From Spirochaetales bacterium (GTDB lineage: Bacteria; Spirochaetota; Spirochaetia; SZUA-6; JAFGRV01): a stretch of 64,000 nt of DNA. Of this stretch, positions 36,504-45,002 are shown in pieces; the first letter of the stretch is position 1; each line of letters opens with the position of its first letter. The notes beneath the pieces are model-generated. The model searched no databases, was not told where the DNA came from, and was given only the letters and a program-made list of their open reading frames with translations. The stretch is taken from contig JAFGKU010000056.1 in assembly GCA_016928415.1 (NCBI GenBank), positions 17,304-81,303 on the forward strand. Direction: 5' to 3'. A program made the translations under genes and the position numbers.

Positions 36504-37190
36504 TTATAATTTCCTGTTTTTCACCATATCCAGATAAAATTTTCTGACCTTCTCGCTAACGACAAGTATGATTAGAGTCCCGAGTCCGGCCAGGAAAATT
36601 ATCAGGACAATGAGAGCATAACTTCCAGCCGCCCACAAAAAACTGTCAAGTAATTTCCTGAAGAATAAAAATGCATCGGCATCGATTTCTTCGTATAATT
36701 TCAGTTGAACGGTGCAGAATTCATTTTCCACGTCGAATTCGCCCAGGCTGACGCCATAATCCTTGATTTGCTTTTCAAATTCCAGTATTTTGTATTCAAG
36801 TTCCACCATTTCCTCGATTTTACCCGGCCGTGATTTTAAGGCAATCAGTGCATCGCGGGTTTTCTCCAGACTCAATTTGCCGGCCTTGAGGTTTTTATAT
36901 TCCGAGGTTTTGTCTCTTTTTTCGATATCCATCTTGATTATTGATATTTTTCCTTCAAGTTCTTCGATAAAGACATCAAAATTCGCCGGATGTACGCCGA
37001 TTGTGAGATTCAATGTTCTTAATTCGGAAACCATGGAACTGCTTTCCATCTGGATTACGGCATTTGATTTTTCGATCAGTTCCATTATATTCTTCTTATC
37101 ATCCGCGAAATTTCTTGTATTAGCAGAAATGTCCGCAATCATCTCGTATTTCTGATCGAACATATAACCTCCCGTAACCGCCTGTTCCAT
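36504..37190 (-). CDS. DUF4349-type membrane protein, 5' end probably frameshifted
   Basis: A 228-residue protein with the DUF4349 core: LNLTIGVHPANFDVFIEELE, a long coiled coil (about 80-140), CTVQLKLYEE, and one C-terminal helix (about 178-205). The ATG at 37190 has no ribosome site. A good one (AGAGGAAG) precedes an ATG at 37234, and reading from there joins this frame if the run of seven A (37223-37229) had eight. The restored N-terminus would be MTKKSIRNYASSQYYMEQ. Even so no signal peptide appears, unlike most family members, so topology is unclear. Role unknown. Confidence 0.75.
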   Translation of the reverse strand: MEQAVTGGYMFDQKYEMIADISANTRNFADDKKNIMELIEKSNAVIQMESSSMVSELRTLNLTIGVHPANFDVFIEELEGKISIIKMDIEKRDKTSEYKNLKAGKLSLEKTRDALIALKSRPGKIEEMVELEYKILEFEKQIKDYGVSLGEFDVENEFCTVQLKLYEEIDADAFLFFRKLLDSFLWAAGSYALIVLIIFLAGLGTLIILVVSEKVRKFYLDMVKNRKL

Positions 37191-37446
37191 GTAGTATTGG
37201 GAGCTTGCATAGTTGCGGATACTTTTTTTGTCATAATTTCACTTCCTCTCCATTATGTCATGATTACGTATCATCATACCTGGCTACCGTCCACGGGTTG
37301 TCATGAACCTGTAAAATCAATGTAAAAAAAATGTAAACAGTAAATATATACTGTTCTTGACATCAAGACTCAGAGATGCCAGTATAAAATGGTTACTGAT
37401 CATAAACGGTACCGGGTTTACGGGATGTCAGGGAAAAGAGGTGAAT

Positions 37447-38028
37447 ATGGAAAAAATAGATAATTCCTTTGAGGAAAGCGTCATCAACCTGTTCCGGAAA
37501 ATTCATCCCCTGGAACGTATTGAGCGTGCCGGTTATGTACTGCGCGGCGTGGTCCATCCGGAAACGGTGGCCGCACACAGTCATTTTCTTGCACTGCTTG
37601 TCTTAATGGTGACTGAACAATATCCCGGTTATTTTATAAAAGACCGGGCGGTGGCCATGGCGCTATTTCATGACCTTCCCGAAGCGATGCTAATGGACAT
37701 CCCGATGCCCGTCAGCCAGAAATATTTTAAAGAGGAAAAACAGAAGACAGAGCAGACTATCTTTAATGAATTATTCCAGGATTTCCCCGCAAAGTACGGG
37801 GAACTGCATGCCGAATTCCTGGAAGGCAAAACCGATGAAGCCAAACTTGTTGCAGGGCTGGACAAGGTCCAAATGATGATTAAGGTATGTTGTTATGAAA
37901 GGGAGCAAAGGGGTTGTCTTGACGAGTTCTGGGAGAATCCCGCCAATTTCCGTGACCATGGAATAGAGGCAGTCTCCAGGCTTTTTGATGCTGTTTGCAG
38001 AAGGGCCGGGCGTGCAAGGCCTGAATAA
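37447..38028 (+). CDS. HD-domain phosphohydrolase, YfbR/HDDC2-like nucleotidase
   Basis: A 193-residue HD protein starting MEKIDNSFEESV at 37447, after AGAGGTG; upstream readings lack a ribosome site. Metal ligands are visible in order: RAGYVLRGVVHPETVAAHSH (His), LFHDLPEAMLMDIP (His-Asp) and LVAGLDKVQMM (Asp). This is the 5'-deoxynucleotidase-like class that dephosphorylates deoxynucleoside monophosphates. The spacing HD...D fits YfbR and HDDC2. It stands alone. Confidence 0.85.
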   Translation: MEKIDNSFEESVINLFRKIHPLERIERAGYVLRGVVHPETVAAHSHFLALLVLMVTEQYPGYFIKDRAVAMALFHDLPEAMLMDIPMPVSQKYFKEEKQKTEQTIFNELFQDFPAKYGELHAEFLEGKTDEAKLVAGLDKVQMMIKVCCYEREQRGCLDEFWENPANFRDHGIEAVSRLFDAVCRRAGRARPE

Positions 38029-38046
38029 TTAACGCAAACGAAGGCC

Positions 38047-38487
38047 CTATTGCGCCGCGTACTTCTTTGCTTTTTTCAATAGCACTCGCCATAAAATCAG
38101 GCCGAACGCGATCAGGAAACAACCCAGTATCAGCAGAAAAATCTGGGCGACGTTCCTTTCCCAGAAAGCGTTAATTTTAGCGTCGGTCGGGTCGTCCTTG
38201 TTGTATATCACTTCCACTTCCTGCCCGATTTCGTAGCCGAAGAAATCAACATTCACGTCCAATGGACTGAGAAAGGTGAATGTGCGGTTGTCTTTTGTTT
38301 TGAAACGCACTATCGGGGAACGGTAAATGTCCTTCTTGTTGATATCGATAACCGTACCCTTTACAATGACACCGTTCTCATCCAGCGAATTTTCCCCGGA
38401 AATGAATGAAAATCCATAAATGGTTATGCCTATCCCGGCAAGCATTAATACAATACCAACGATGGATGCGTTTTTATATGCATTCAT
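38047..38487 (-). CDS. DUF3592 membrane protein
   Basis: A 146-residue protein with two helices (about 8-28 and 112-134) around a periplasmic beta domain of DUF3592 type (GTVIDINKKDIYRSPIVRFK, IGQEVEVIYNKDDPTDAKIN). A good site AAAAGGAGG precedes the ATG. Function of the family is unknown. It converges with the HD gene, 18 bp apart. Confidence 0.85.
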   Translation of the reverse strand: MNAYKNASIVGIVLMLAGIGITIYGFSFISGENSLDENGVIVKGTVIDINKKDIYRSPIVRFKTKDNRTFTFLSPLDVNVDFFGYEIGQEVEVIYNKDDPTDAKINAFWERNVAQIFLLILGCFLIAFGLILWRVLLKKAKKYAAQ

Positions 38488-38623
38488 ACAGACCTCCTTT
38501 TCCCACTACGCTTTCTTTAAATATTAAATGATGTGTTGTGGAAAAACAAGTTGTTAATTTTTCCATGATTTCGGGAAAAAAGAACCTATAAATATTTTTT
38601 TATCTCTGCCTCCACAGCGAGAC

Positions 38624-38693
38624 CTCAGCAACTCTGCGTTTTCGAACTTATCACATAAGGTAATTCAAAGCAGAGAGCGCAGAGTTCGCTGAG
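38624..38693. repeat. imperfect palindromic repeat rich in CTCTGCG
   Basis: CTCAGCAACTCTGCG (38624-38638) is complementary to CGCAGAGTTCGCTGAG (38678-38693) except for one extra base. The word CTCTGCG and its complement recur around it. This has the look of dispersed hairpin repeats found between genes in many environmental bacteria. The rest of 38488-38847 (360 bp) shows no gene. Confidence 0.6.
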
Positions 38694-38847
38694 ACAATAA
38701 ATATCAATTATCTATGTTAAAGCAAATTACACAGATTACAATGCAATTCAATGATAGATCTTGATTCTGAATTTAAAGCGTATATACTTTATATAAAGGA
38801 ATTTAGGTTTATCGGGATGTTGAGTAATGCGGATCAAGGGGGATCAA

Positions 38848-39480
38848 ATGAAAGTAAAATATTTTGGATTTTTCCTTCTCATTTTCCTGGTCATTTCCTG
38901 CAGCAATTCAGCGAACAAATCAATGGCCGGTAAAGCGATGCAGGATTTAAGTAAACAGGGGGGCGGGGCTGTGCGTAAAATCAACCTTTCAGACCAGAAT
39001 GTACAGGCGTATATCAAGGCTGTAAAAAAACTGGGAGAAACCTCTCCGGAACTGCTGGAAAAAGTACAGGCGCAGGTGCCTGTTGATCTTACCGAAAGTT
39101 CAGACCTGATTGTTAACAGCGGGTTTAAGGACCTGGAGGATTTCAACAAGGCAAGCCTTGTCATTTCCATCTGTATGAGTGTCATCCTCTCCGCGGAAAA
39201 CATGGATAAAATTCAGAGCAAGACTAAACAGGATTACAAGGATGAGTTCCTGGAGGATATAGGCGACGAGGACGAATTCGACAAATTATTCCGGGAAAAA
39301 GCGGAGGAACAGATGGAGGAGACATTGTCGGAACTGGAAGAAGAGGGGTTGATCGGGCAAAACACCAATTCGGTGGCAACCTTCACACGACTGCTTAAAG
39401 AAAAGGTTGGAGAGGATAACACCAGGCTGGTTTTAAAATATTATGATGACCTTAAAAACGTCTGGGCATTGAAATTTTAA
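38848..39480 (+). CDS. lipoprotein of unknown function
   Basis: A 210-residue lipoprotein; ATG at 38848 after AAGGGGGA. The lipobox is LVISC (Cys at about residue 19), followed by a Ser/Asn-rich tether. The remainder is helical and charged, with a very acidic stretch (about 130-165, DIGDEDEFDKLFREKAEEQM). No family is recognised. It is followed within 6 bp by the palindromic repeat element. Confidence 0.75.
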   Translation: MKVKYFGFFLLIFLVISCSNSANKSMAGKAMQDLSKQGGGAVRKINLSDQNVQAYIKAVKKLGETSPELLEKVQAQVPVDLTESSDLIVNSGFKDLEDFNKASLVISICMSVILSAENMDKIQSKTKQDYKDEFLEDIGDEDEFDKLFREKAEEQMEETLSELEEEGLIGQNTNSVATFTRLLKEKVGEDNTRLVLKYYDDLKNVWALKF

Positions 39481-39485
39481 AGTGA

Positions 39486-39591
39486 GCACCTCTAAAAACC
39501 ACCTTTTTTAACAGTCTACCGAAAAGAAACCATTAAAAATCGGGGTTTTTAGAGGTTGCCAAGTATAAATCAATAGTTAATAGAGGTGCCC
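39486..39591. repeat. palindromic interspersed repeat, full copy A
   Basis: GCACCTCTAAAAACC (39486-39500) is complementary to GGTTTTTAGAGGTTGC (39544-39559) except one inserted T, with a poly-A/T-rich centre. A third arm, TAGAGGTGCC, ends the unit near 39590. The copy at 57795-57900 shares the arms, the TCGGG core and downstream ATAGTTA. No gene is seen in 39592-39840. Confidence 0.7.
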
Positions 39592-39840
39592 ATACCTTTT
39601 TCCGGTTGTGTTTAATCAAAATGATAATCACAAATATTGTAATTGCATATGAATTGTATTGATCTGATGTGAGGAATTCAAAACATGTTTGTTCTTTATT
39701 TTCTTATATAATAAACACTTAGAAAGAAATAAATCATCTGAAAAGCTGTCGTAACTCATGTTGATTGCCCGTTGATAAATGTGTAAAATCAAAAGATAAA
39801 TTACACCGTGCAATGTATTGTTTAAATGAAAGGTGGTTCT

Positions 39841-41136
39841 ATGGATGACAGGGCCCTTGTTATGGGAATGGTTGCCTTTATTGAAAAAAACCTTGTGAAC
39901 GCGCTTGATAGTAATGCGTTGGTCGTCAAATCAGGATATTCATTGAACAGGCTCAGACAGAAATTTTTCAACATACTGGGTGACACACCAAGCGGATACA
40001 TCCGGAAGAGGAGGTTGACGGAAGCATCGAAGGAAATACTTGCCGGCACTTCGATTGTGGATATCGCCCTCAAGTACGGTTATAGTTCACAGGACAATTT
40101 TACGACGGCATTCCGTTCCTATTTCGGCCTTACACCCAAGGAGCTATACCACCTTGAAAACAAATACAAGAAGTTTCTGGGAAAACTTCGGGAGGTGTAT
40201 AATATCATGGAATTAACCGAATTAAAACAACCGTCTTTATGCAGTACATTGATGGGGTGCATTAAGGGTTCCGCGGATTATTTTGACCTGGACCTTTCCG
40301 TCCCGATGCTGTACGGCCTTTCAGGACATGCTTTTATGATAAACATTCATAAGGAGCTGTGTCCCAGCGGTCCGTACGTTTGGAAAAAAGACAGGTTTTA
40401 CCAATTATTGAACAGGATTGGTATAAAACAAAAAGAGGAGTATTGGATATCACGCGATTCATCGAAAAGCGAAAAAGCAAAAATAGAAGATGATTTAAAG
40501 AAAAGTTTGAATGAGGGGAACCTGGGTATCTTGAATTTTCTCGAGCACCAGCTGATAGGTGGATACGATGAACAGGGGTTTGTTTTTTTACAGCCCTGGA
40601 GTGGCGCGGGGGAATCGGAACTGAAGAAGCTGACGTTCAATACATGGGATGAATGTCTTTCCAGGGAGCCTTGGGTCGGTTTCCAAATTATCGGACGGTC
40701 TGAAAACTCCGACAGGTTGCTGGATGTAGCCGCAGATGCATTAAAGTATGTGCTGGAGATATACAGGACGCCGGAAAAATTCCAGGAGAAAGATTACCGG
40801 GTGGGGTACGGTGCTTATGAATATTGGATCGATTGTATAAACAGGGGAATGGGTAACAGCCATGGGAATTGGTGGAACGGCAAGGTCTGGACTGAATGCC
40901 GACAGTTTGCCGCATTATTTTTCGGTGAGCTTCGGGAAATTGTGGGTGATGAATCGGCGATGAAAAAATGTGAAACACTTAAGCAGACGTATGATGACAT
41001 AGCCGTACGAATGAACAAGGCGTCTGATAAAAATCTCGATGATGCTAAGAAGATCGAATTGCTGCGGGAATGTATTGAACTGGAAAAGACGGCCGAAAAG
41101 GGTATCGATACATTGCTTAAGGTCCTTCTAAAATAA
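39841..41136 (+). CDS. AraC-type HTH fused to a papain-fold (BtrH/C39-like) domain
   Basis: A 431-residue fusion. The ATG at 39841 follows AAAGGTGG; an ATG 15 bp earlier would place that site inside the gene. Residues about 1-110 form an AraC HTH pair placed N-terminally (YSLNRLRQKFFNILGDTPSG and IALKYGYSSQDNFTTAFRSY). From about 130 on, the pattern LCSTLMGCIKGSADYF, YGLSGHAFMINIH, IGGYDEQGFVFLQPW and EPWVGFQII resembles C39/BtrH_N papain-like proteins, with candidate Cys near the start and His in GHAF. A helical tail follows. AraC HTH is usually C-terminal, so the order is unusual. A 55-residue peptide gene follows by 58 bp. Confidence 0.75.
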   Translation: MDDRALVMGMVAFIEKNLVNALDSNALVVKSGYSLNRLRQKFFNILGDTPSGYIRKRRLTEASKEILAGTSIVDIALKYGYSSQDNFTTAFRSYFGLTPKELYHLENKYKKFLGKLREVYNIMELTELKQPSLCSTLMGCIKGSADYFDLDLSVPMLYGLSGHAFMINIHKELCPSGPYVWKKDRFYQLLNRIGIKQKEEYWISRDSSKSEKAKIEDDLKKSLNEGNLGILNFLEHQLIGGYDEQGFVFLQPWSGAGESELKKLTFNTWDECLSREPWVGFQIIGRSENSDRLLDVAADALKYVLEIYRTPEKFQEKDYRVGYGAYEYWIDCINRGMGNSHGNWWNGKVWTECRQFAALFFGELREIVGDESAMKKCETLKQTYDDIAVRMNKASDKNLDDAKKIELLRECIELEKTAEKGIDTLLKVLLK

Positions 41137-41194
41137 AGCACTTGACGTTTTTTCCGGCTGTGAGTAGCTTGTTGTAAAGAGAGGAGGGATTATT

Positions 41195-41362
41195 ATGGTA
41201 ATACCTTCAATAAACCTGGCCAACATCAATGAGCACAGGGCTCCTCTCAGACCAAACAGCATCAGGGTATGGGAGCATCAGGATAATGTCTGGGAGAATG
41301 CAGCTAAATTGAAAACGGAGAATCCGGCAGGCCTGGGTACCAAAATTGATATACTGGCTTGA
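41195..41362 (+). CDS. small peptide gene (55 aa) next to the AraC/papain-fold fusion
   Basis: ATG at 41195 after a near-perfect GAGGAGGG site, 55 codons, TGA at 41360-41362, then a rho-independent terminator. The peptide starts MVIPSINLANINEHRAPLRP and ends GLGTKIDILA. It has no signal peptide, no Cys and no membrane segment; it is moderately basic in the first half. The strong ribosome site and own terminator argue for expression. It has no recognised family. Position next to a cysteine-protease-fold regulator makes a precursor or signal peptide conceivable, but this is speculation. Confidence 0.6.
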   Translation: MVIPSINLANINEHRAPLRPNSIRVWEHQDNVWENAAKLKTENPAGLGTKIDILA

Positions 41363-41406
41363 TTTCAACACGGTTATGAGTCCGTACCGGATATGGAAAA
41401 GTCAAT

Positions 41407-41449
41407 AAAACCGCATCAAAAGAAGATTTTCTACTGGTGCGGTTTTTTT
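41407..41449 (+). terminator. terminator after the small peptide gene
   Basis: AAAACCGCA (41407-41415) pairs with TGCGGTTTT (41438-41446), then more T (TTT to 41449). The loop is long (22 nt) but the stem and T-run are clear. Confidence 0.8.
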
Positions 41450-41618
41450 ATATAGATGATTCGAATCACATTCCTTGACGTTTAACGGCTATTGAAACAT
41501 CCTATAACAAGAACTAAATTGCCTTCTGCAAAAGATAATTATTTTCAGGATTTTAATAAGTAGTTGTACAGATTTTTAACTTAGGCTATTATTTATACCA
41601 TAAATATGGAGAAATAAT

Positions 41619-42509
41619 ATGCTTGCTGTTTTTTTTGCCTTTTTAACAATTTTTGGTTGGGGAACATGGCTTGCTCCAAGTCAAAATGTTCCGGTTAAAA
41701 ATGAACACATAAGAATTTTTTATTTGGCTTCGGCAAATCTGATTATTGCTTTTTTTGTGGGTTTATCGCAGGGATTCGACAATTTGAATCTGCAGACCTT
41801 CTGGCTTCCCTGTATTGGAGGAGCTATCTGGGCTATCAGCGGATATTTTGGATTTATTGCAACAAAAAAAATCGGAATTGCAAAGGCCGTAGGTATCTGG
41901 GGCCCCATGAACCTCATTGTTTCAATTGCATGGGGGATAATATTATTCAGAGAATTCGTGGACGCGGGAATGCAGATTATCCTTCTGGCTGCCGGCTCGG
42001 TGGCAGTCATTATTATAGGTATTTTAATTATTGTCTTATCCGGCTCTGAAAAAGAAAAGGAACAGGGAGATAAAAAAAGACTGGCGGGTTATATCGGAGC
42101 AATCATTGCCGGATTTCTCTGGGGAAGCTACTTCATACCCATAAGGATCAGCGAAACATCCATGTGGGTCGCTGCCTTTCCGATGTCGGTTGGCATTTTC
42201 CTGACAAGCCTTATCCTGGTGCTGATTACAAGAAAATCAATCATTTTGGAAAAACCGAAACATTATTTATTTGTCAGCCTGACGGGCATTTTATGGGCAG
42301 TCGGCAATTATGCGTCCTTAAGGCTCATGGAACTGGTGGGAACCGGCAAAGGTTTCACTTTGGCGCAACTCAATGTTGCGGTGAATGCCTTGATTGGAAT
42401 TTTTATTTTTAAAAGACCGGAGCCTAAATCAAAAGCGGCCGTTTTTACTTTTATCGGGATTGCCATAGCCATGACCGGGGCAATATTTCTTGGTAACTTA
42501 AAGGGATAA
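41619..42509 (+). CDS. GRP/GlcU-type sugar transporter of the DMT superfamily
   Basis: A 296-residue protein with ten helices. Motifs of the glucose/ribose uptake family are present: FGWGTWLAPSQ in the first helix pair, KAVGIWGPMNLIVSIAWGII, and the repeat in the second half, GFLWGSYFIPI, with VGNYASLRLMELVGTGKGFT. It should be a proton-linked sugar importer of the inner membrane. The ribosome site is weak (GGAG at about 9 nt). A strong terminator follows at once. It stands alone. Confidence 0.85.
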   Translation: MLAVFFAFLTIFGWGTWLAPSQNVPVKNEHIRIFYLASANLIIAFFVGLSQGFDNLNLQTFWLPCIGGAIWAISGYFGFIATKKIGIAKAVGIWGPMNLIVSIAWGIILFREFVDAGMQIILLAAGSVAVIIIGILIIVLSGSEKEKEQGDKKRLAGYIGAIIAGFLWGSYFIPIRISETSMWVAAFPMSVGIFLTSLILVLITRKSIILEKPKHYLFVSLTGILWAVGNYASLRLMELVGTGKGFTLAQLNVAVNALIGIFIFKRPEPKSKAAVFTFIGIAIAMTGAIFLGNLKG

Positions 42510-42514
42510 AAATG

Positions 42515-42551
42515 CGCCTCAAGAATTTTCGTTCTTGAGGCGTTTCTTTTT
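42515..42551. terminator. bidirectional terminator between convergent genes
   Basis: A perfect 11-bp stem, CGCCTCAAGAA (42515-42525) with TTCTTGAGGCG (42532-42542), loop of six. T-rich sequence follows on both strands. It serves the sugar transporter and the convergent oxidoreductase. Confidence 0.9.
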
Positions 42552-44073
42552 ACATGTCTTTAGTCGTCTGAAAGCGGATTTTTTCTTTTGCACAGATAAG
42601 CTGGATAGCGTCCCTTCCCGTTTTTGCGGCTGTAGGTACACCGCCGGGGGGCATGACCCACATTCCGGCCATGTAAAAATTCTGAAGGCCAGGCAGCATT
42701 TTGCCTATTCTTTGCAGTTCCTCATGATTCCCCGGAGTTCCCACCCAGCTCATGAAATTTCCCCGCCAGTTTTGCGTATAACGCATGTAAGTCATCGGTG
42801 TGGATACATCGGTAACTTCCACTTTATCGCTGATGCCCGGATAATAACATTCCAGGTTTTTCAGCGTCATATCAAGAATTCGGCTTTTTTCAGATCTATA
42901 TGATTCTTTGTCCTTATGGAGCTTTTCCCAATAATCAAAATCATCCGTCATGTAGAGGGCAACGGCACTCGTTTTTCCCTGTGGTGCCATGGTAGGGTCC
43001 ATGGAATATGTTCTGAATCCAAAATAAGTAACAGGATTTTCACCGATGGAAAAGGGGACCTTAACGGGATAATGCAATCCCACGCAATCCTCTTTTTCTC
43101 CGAAAGTCATGTTTATGCCCAGTGAAACCTGTATGCAGGTATTATATGTCTGGGTATGATTGAAAAGCGTATTGTGTATGGGTTCCGTGTATTTCCCGTC
43201 AAGAAACTTGTACAGGGTGGCGTGCATATCGGCGGCGCTTATTATATAGTCGCCTTTTATTTCCTGTCCTCCTTCAAGCCGGATGCCTACAGCCATATCA
43301 TTTTCGACGAGAATTTTTTCTACGGGTGAACGGAAGTGAATTTTACCGCCAAGGGAAAGATAGCGGGATTCGATTGCTTTCGCGAATTCCAGCGAACCTC
43401 CGATTGGAAAGCCGCCGGATTTACTATGAAGTGTTGACAATGTCATCACTGCCGCCATGAGCTGAACGTTTTTATTGAAAACAATATTTTCAAGTGCATC
43501 CCTTAAGCCGGGATCTTTAAATTTCGAAGCAAATTCCGCTATTGACTGTGTTGTCAACTGCTTAAATAACTTTCCGTATGGGAGCATTGTAATAATTATT
43601 TTTACAATATCCCAGAATTTAAACAACTCAAAAGGTTTTTCCATAGGCATTTTCATTTTTGCGGTTTTTTTAATATAAGAACAAAATTCCCTGATTACTT
43701 TGGCATCCTCTGGTGATGTTTCTGTCCAGTGCTGCCTTAGTCTGTCGGCATCGGAGTAAAAGGAGATTAGCCTGCCGTCTTTTGTCATATAACGATAAAA
43801 ACAGTCGGGGTCATAAATTTTCCTTTTTTTTAGGGCTCCCAGTTCATTCCAGAATTTGTAGAAAGCCTGTCCCGGTCCTCGACCAGGCCCGGAGCCGGTC
43901 AGCCAATGGATGCATCCGTCAAACGTATATTCCCCGCGTTTCCATGCCGTACAGAGCCCTCCGGCCCGGTTGTGCGATTCGTATATTTCCGTCTCGAATC
44001 CGTTCATCCTTGCGTAGCATCCTGCGGCAAGCCCTGTAAGGCCTCCCCCGATAATTATAATCTTTTTATTCAT
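42550..44073 (-). CDS. FAD-dependent oxidoreductase, CrtI/phytoene-desaturase-like
   Basis: A 507-residue flavoprotein. The N-terminal dinucleotide fold is IIIIGGGLTGLAAGCYARMN with a following Glu (YESHNRAGG). The middle has FPIGGSLEFAKAIESRYLSLGG, characteristic of CrtI/CrtISO/retinol-saturase relatives, and the C-terminus is YMAGMWVMPPGGVPTAAKTG (FAD site). These enzymes desaturate, isomerise or saturate polyene chains; no other carotenoid gene lies nearby, so the substrate is unknown. It begins 11 bp after the PaaX-like regulator, forming a two-gene operon. Confidence 0.87.
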   Translation of the reverse strand: MNKKIIIIGGGLTGLAAGCYARMNGFETEIYESHNRAGGLCTAWKRGEYTFDGCIHWLTGSGPGRGPGQAFYKFWNELGALKKRKIYDPDCFYRYMTKDGRLISFYSDADRLRQHWTETSPEDAKVIREFCSYIKKTAKMKMPMEKPFELFKFWDIVKIIITMLPYGKLFKQLTTQSIAEFASKFKDPGLRDALENIVFNKNVQLMAAVMTLSTLHSKSGGFPIGGSLEFAKAIESRYLSLGGKIHFRSPVEKILVENDMAVGIRLEGGQEIKGDYIISAADMHATLYKFLDGKYTEPIHNTLFNHTQTYNTCIQVSLGINMTFGEKEDCVGLHYPVKVPFSIGENPVTYFGFRTYSMDPTMAPQGKTSAVALYMTDDFDYWEKLHKDKESYRSEKSRILDMTLKNLECYYPGISDKVEVTDVSTPMTYMRYTQNWRGNFMSWVGTPGNHEELQRIGKMLPGLQNFYMAGMWVMPPGGVPTAAKTGRDAIQLICAKEKIRFQTTKDM

Positions 44074-44084
44074 TTCAATCTCCT

Positions 44085-44903
44085 TTATTTTTCAAGGGAA
44101 AGATAGTAGGCGACAAGGTCCTCCATCCTTCCGGAAATATATTTATACATTACCCTGGACAATTCCGGGGCCGGATAATCCTCCGGTATAAGGCTTTGGT
44201 GCAGGGGAACATCGTTTGTAAAACTGAACGCGTGATACACGGGGCCGAGATAAAAACAACGGCGGCCGAAATCAATGGCGTCACCTGCCGATTCAATGAA
44301 ACCTTCCATATCCTTTAAAAAAATATTTATATTTTTCGCAAGCTTCTTTATTTCAAAAATTTGTGATATTTTTTTAATCATATCAGTTGAAGAAAAATCC
44401 GGACATGAAAAAAGGTATAAATGGTCATTCAGTCCTTGTTCTTTAGCCGAATTTTCAATTCGTTCCAAATCCATGGCTCCCGTTATATAAACATTTTGCG
44501 TCAACATTTTAAACCCGTACCAGATAAGCATTTGCCGCAATGCGGACCTCTTTTTTTCCTCCTGCGTTTTAAAAGAGAAAACGGCTATTGAAAGGCCCGG
44601 TTTTCTGTTCTGATGTTCGACCACGGAAAGGCTTATGTCCTGCTGAAGCTTCGACATTTTATACCGTACCTTGCCGGATTTGTCGCGAAAAACGGCGATA
44701 TCGCCGGTAGCTGTTGCCCGTGAAAGGGCTGTACGGAAAGCCCCGTAGGTAAAACCGGCAAAAAAAGCTAAATCCTTCAAATGATTCACTCCCGGCCAGG
44801 GCAACCCCAGCTTAATCAGGGTATTGCCACGCCAGATAATCGGGGTTGCTATAATTTCCCGCAGGCTTAAAGGATATTTTTTGATAAAGCTTTCCGCCAT
44901 CAT
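44085..44903 (-). CDS. PaaX-like transcriptional repressor
   Basis: A 272-residue regulator with an N-terminal winged helix (LKDLAFFAGFTYGAFRTALS and ATGDIAVFRDKSGKVRYKMS) and the middle/C-terminal domain of PaaX family proteins (RSALRQMLIWYGFKMLTQNV). I take the ATG at 44903; a GTG reading 13 codons upstream is less likely. No Shine-Dalgarno precedes it; a TATATT lies about 12 nt upstream, so the message may be leaderless. An inverted repeat covers this start (44904-44940), consistent with autorepression. By family, ligands are acyl-CoA-type molecules. The oxidoreductase follows by 11 bp. Confidence 0.8.
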   Translation of the reverse strand: MMAESFIKKYPLSLREIIATPIIWRGNTLIKLGLPWPGVNHLKDLAFFAGFTYGAFRTALSRATATGDIAVFRDKSGKVRYKMSKLQQDISLSVVEHQNRKPGLSIAVFSFKTQEEKKRSALRQMLIWYGFKMLTQNVYITGAMDLERIENSAKEQGLNDHLYLFSCPDFSSTDMIKKISQIFEIKKLAKNINIFLKDMEGFIESAGDAIDFGRRCFYLGPVYHAFSFTNDVPLHQSLIPEDYPAPELSRVMYKYISGRMEDLVAYYLSLEK

Positions 44904-44940
44904 GTTACATAATATAACATATATTTTAGAAAAATGTAAC
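44904..44940. promoter_or_regulatory. inverted repeat GTTACAT/ATGTAAC, candidate operator
   Basis: GTTACAT (44904-44910) and ATGTAAC (44934-44940) are exact complements 23 bp apart, with a further partial match ATATAAC between. The repeat abuts the start codon of the PaaX-like gene and covers its likely -10. Confidence 0.55.
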
Positions 44941-45002
44941 ACTTTTTGATAAAAAAAATTCCAGAAAAATATTCGAGAGGGCGGGAATTGAAAAAAAAGA
45001 TA

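Noticed and set aside
39628..39813. 61-residue minus-strand ORF upstream of the AraC fusion
   Set aside because: AT-rich random-looking composition and no ribosome site.
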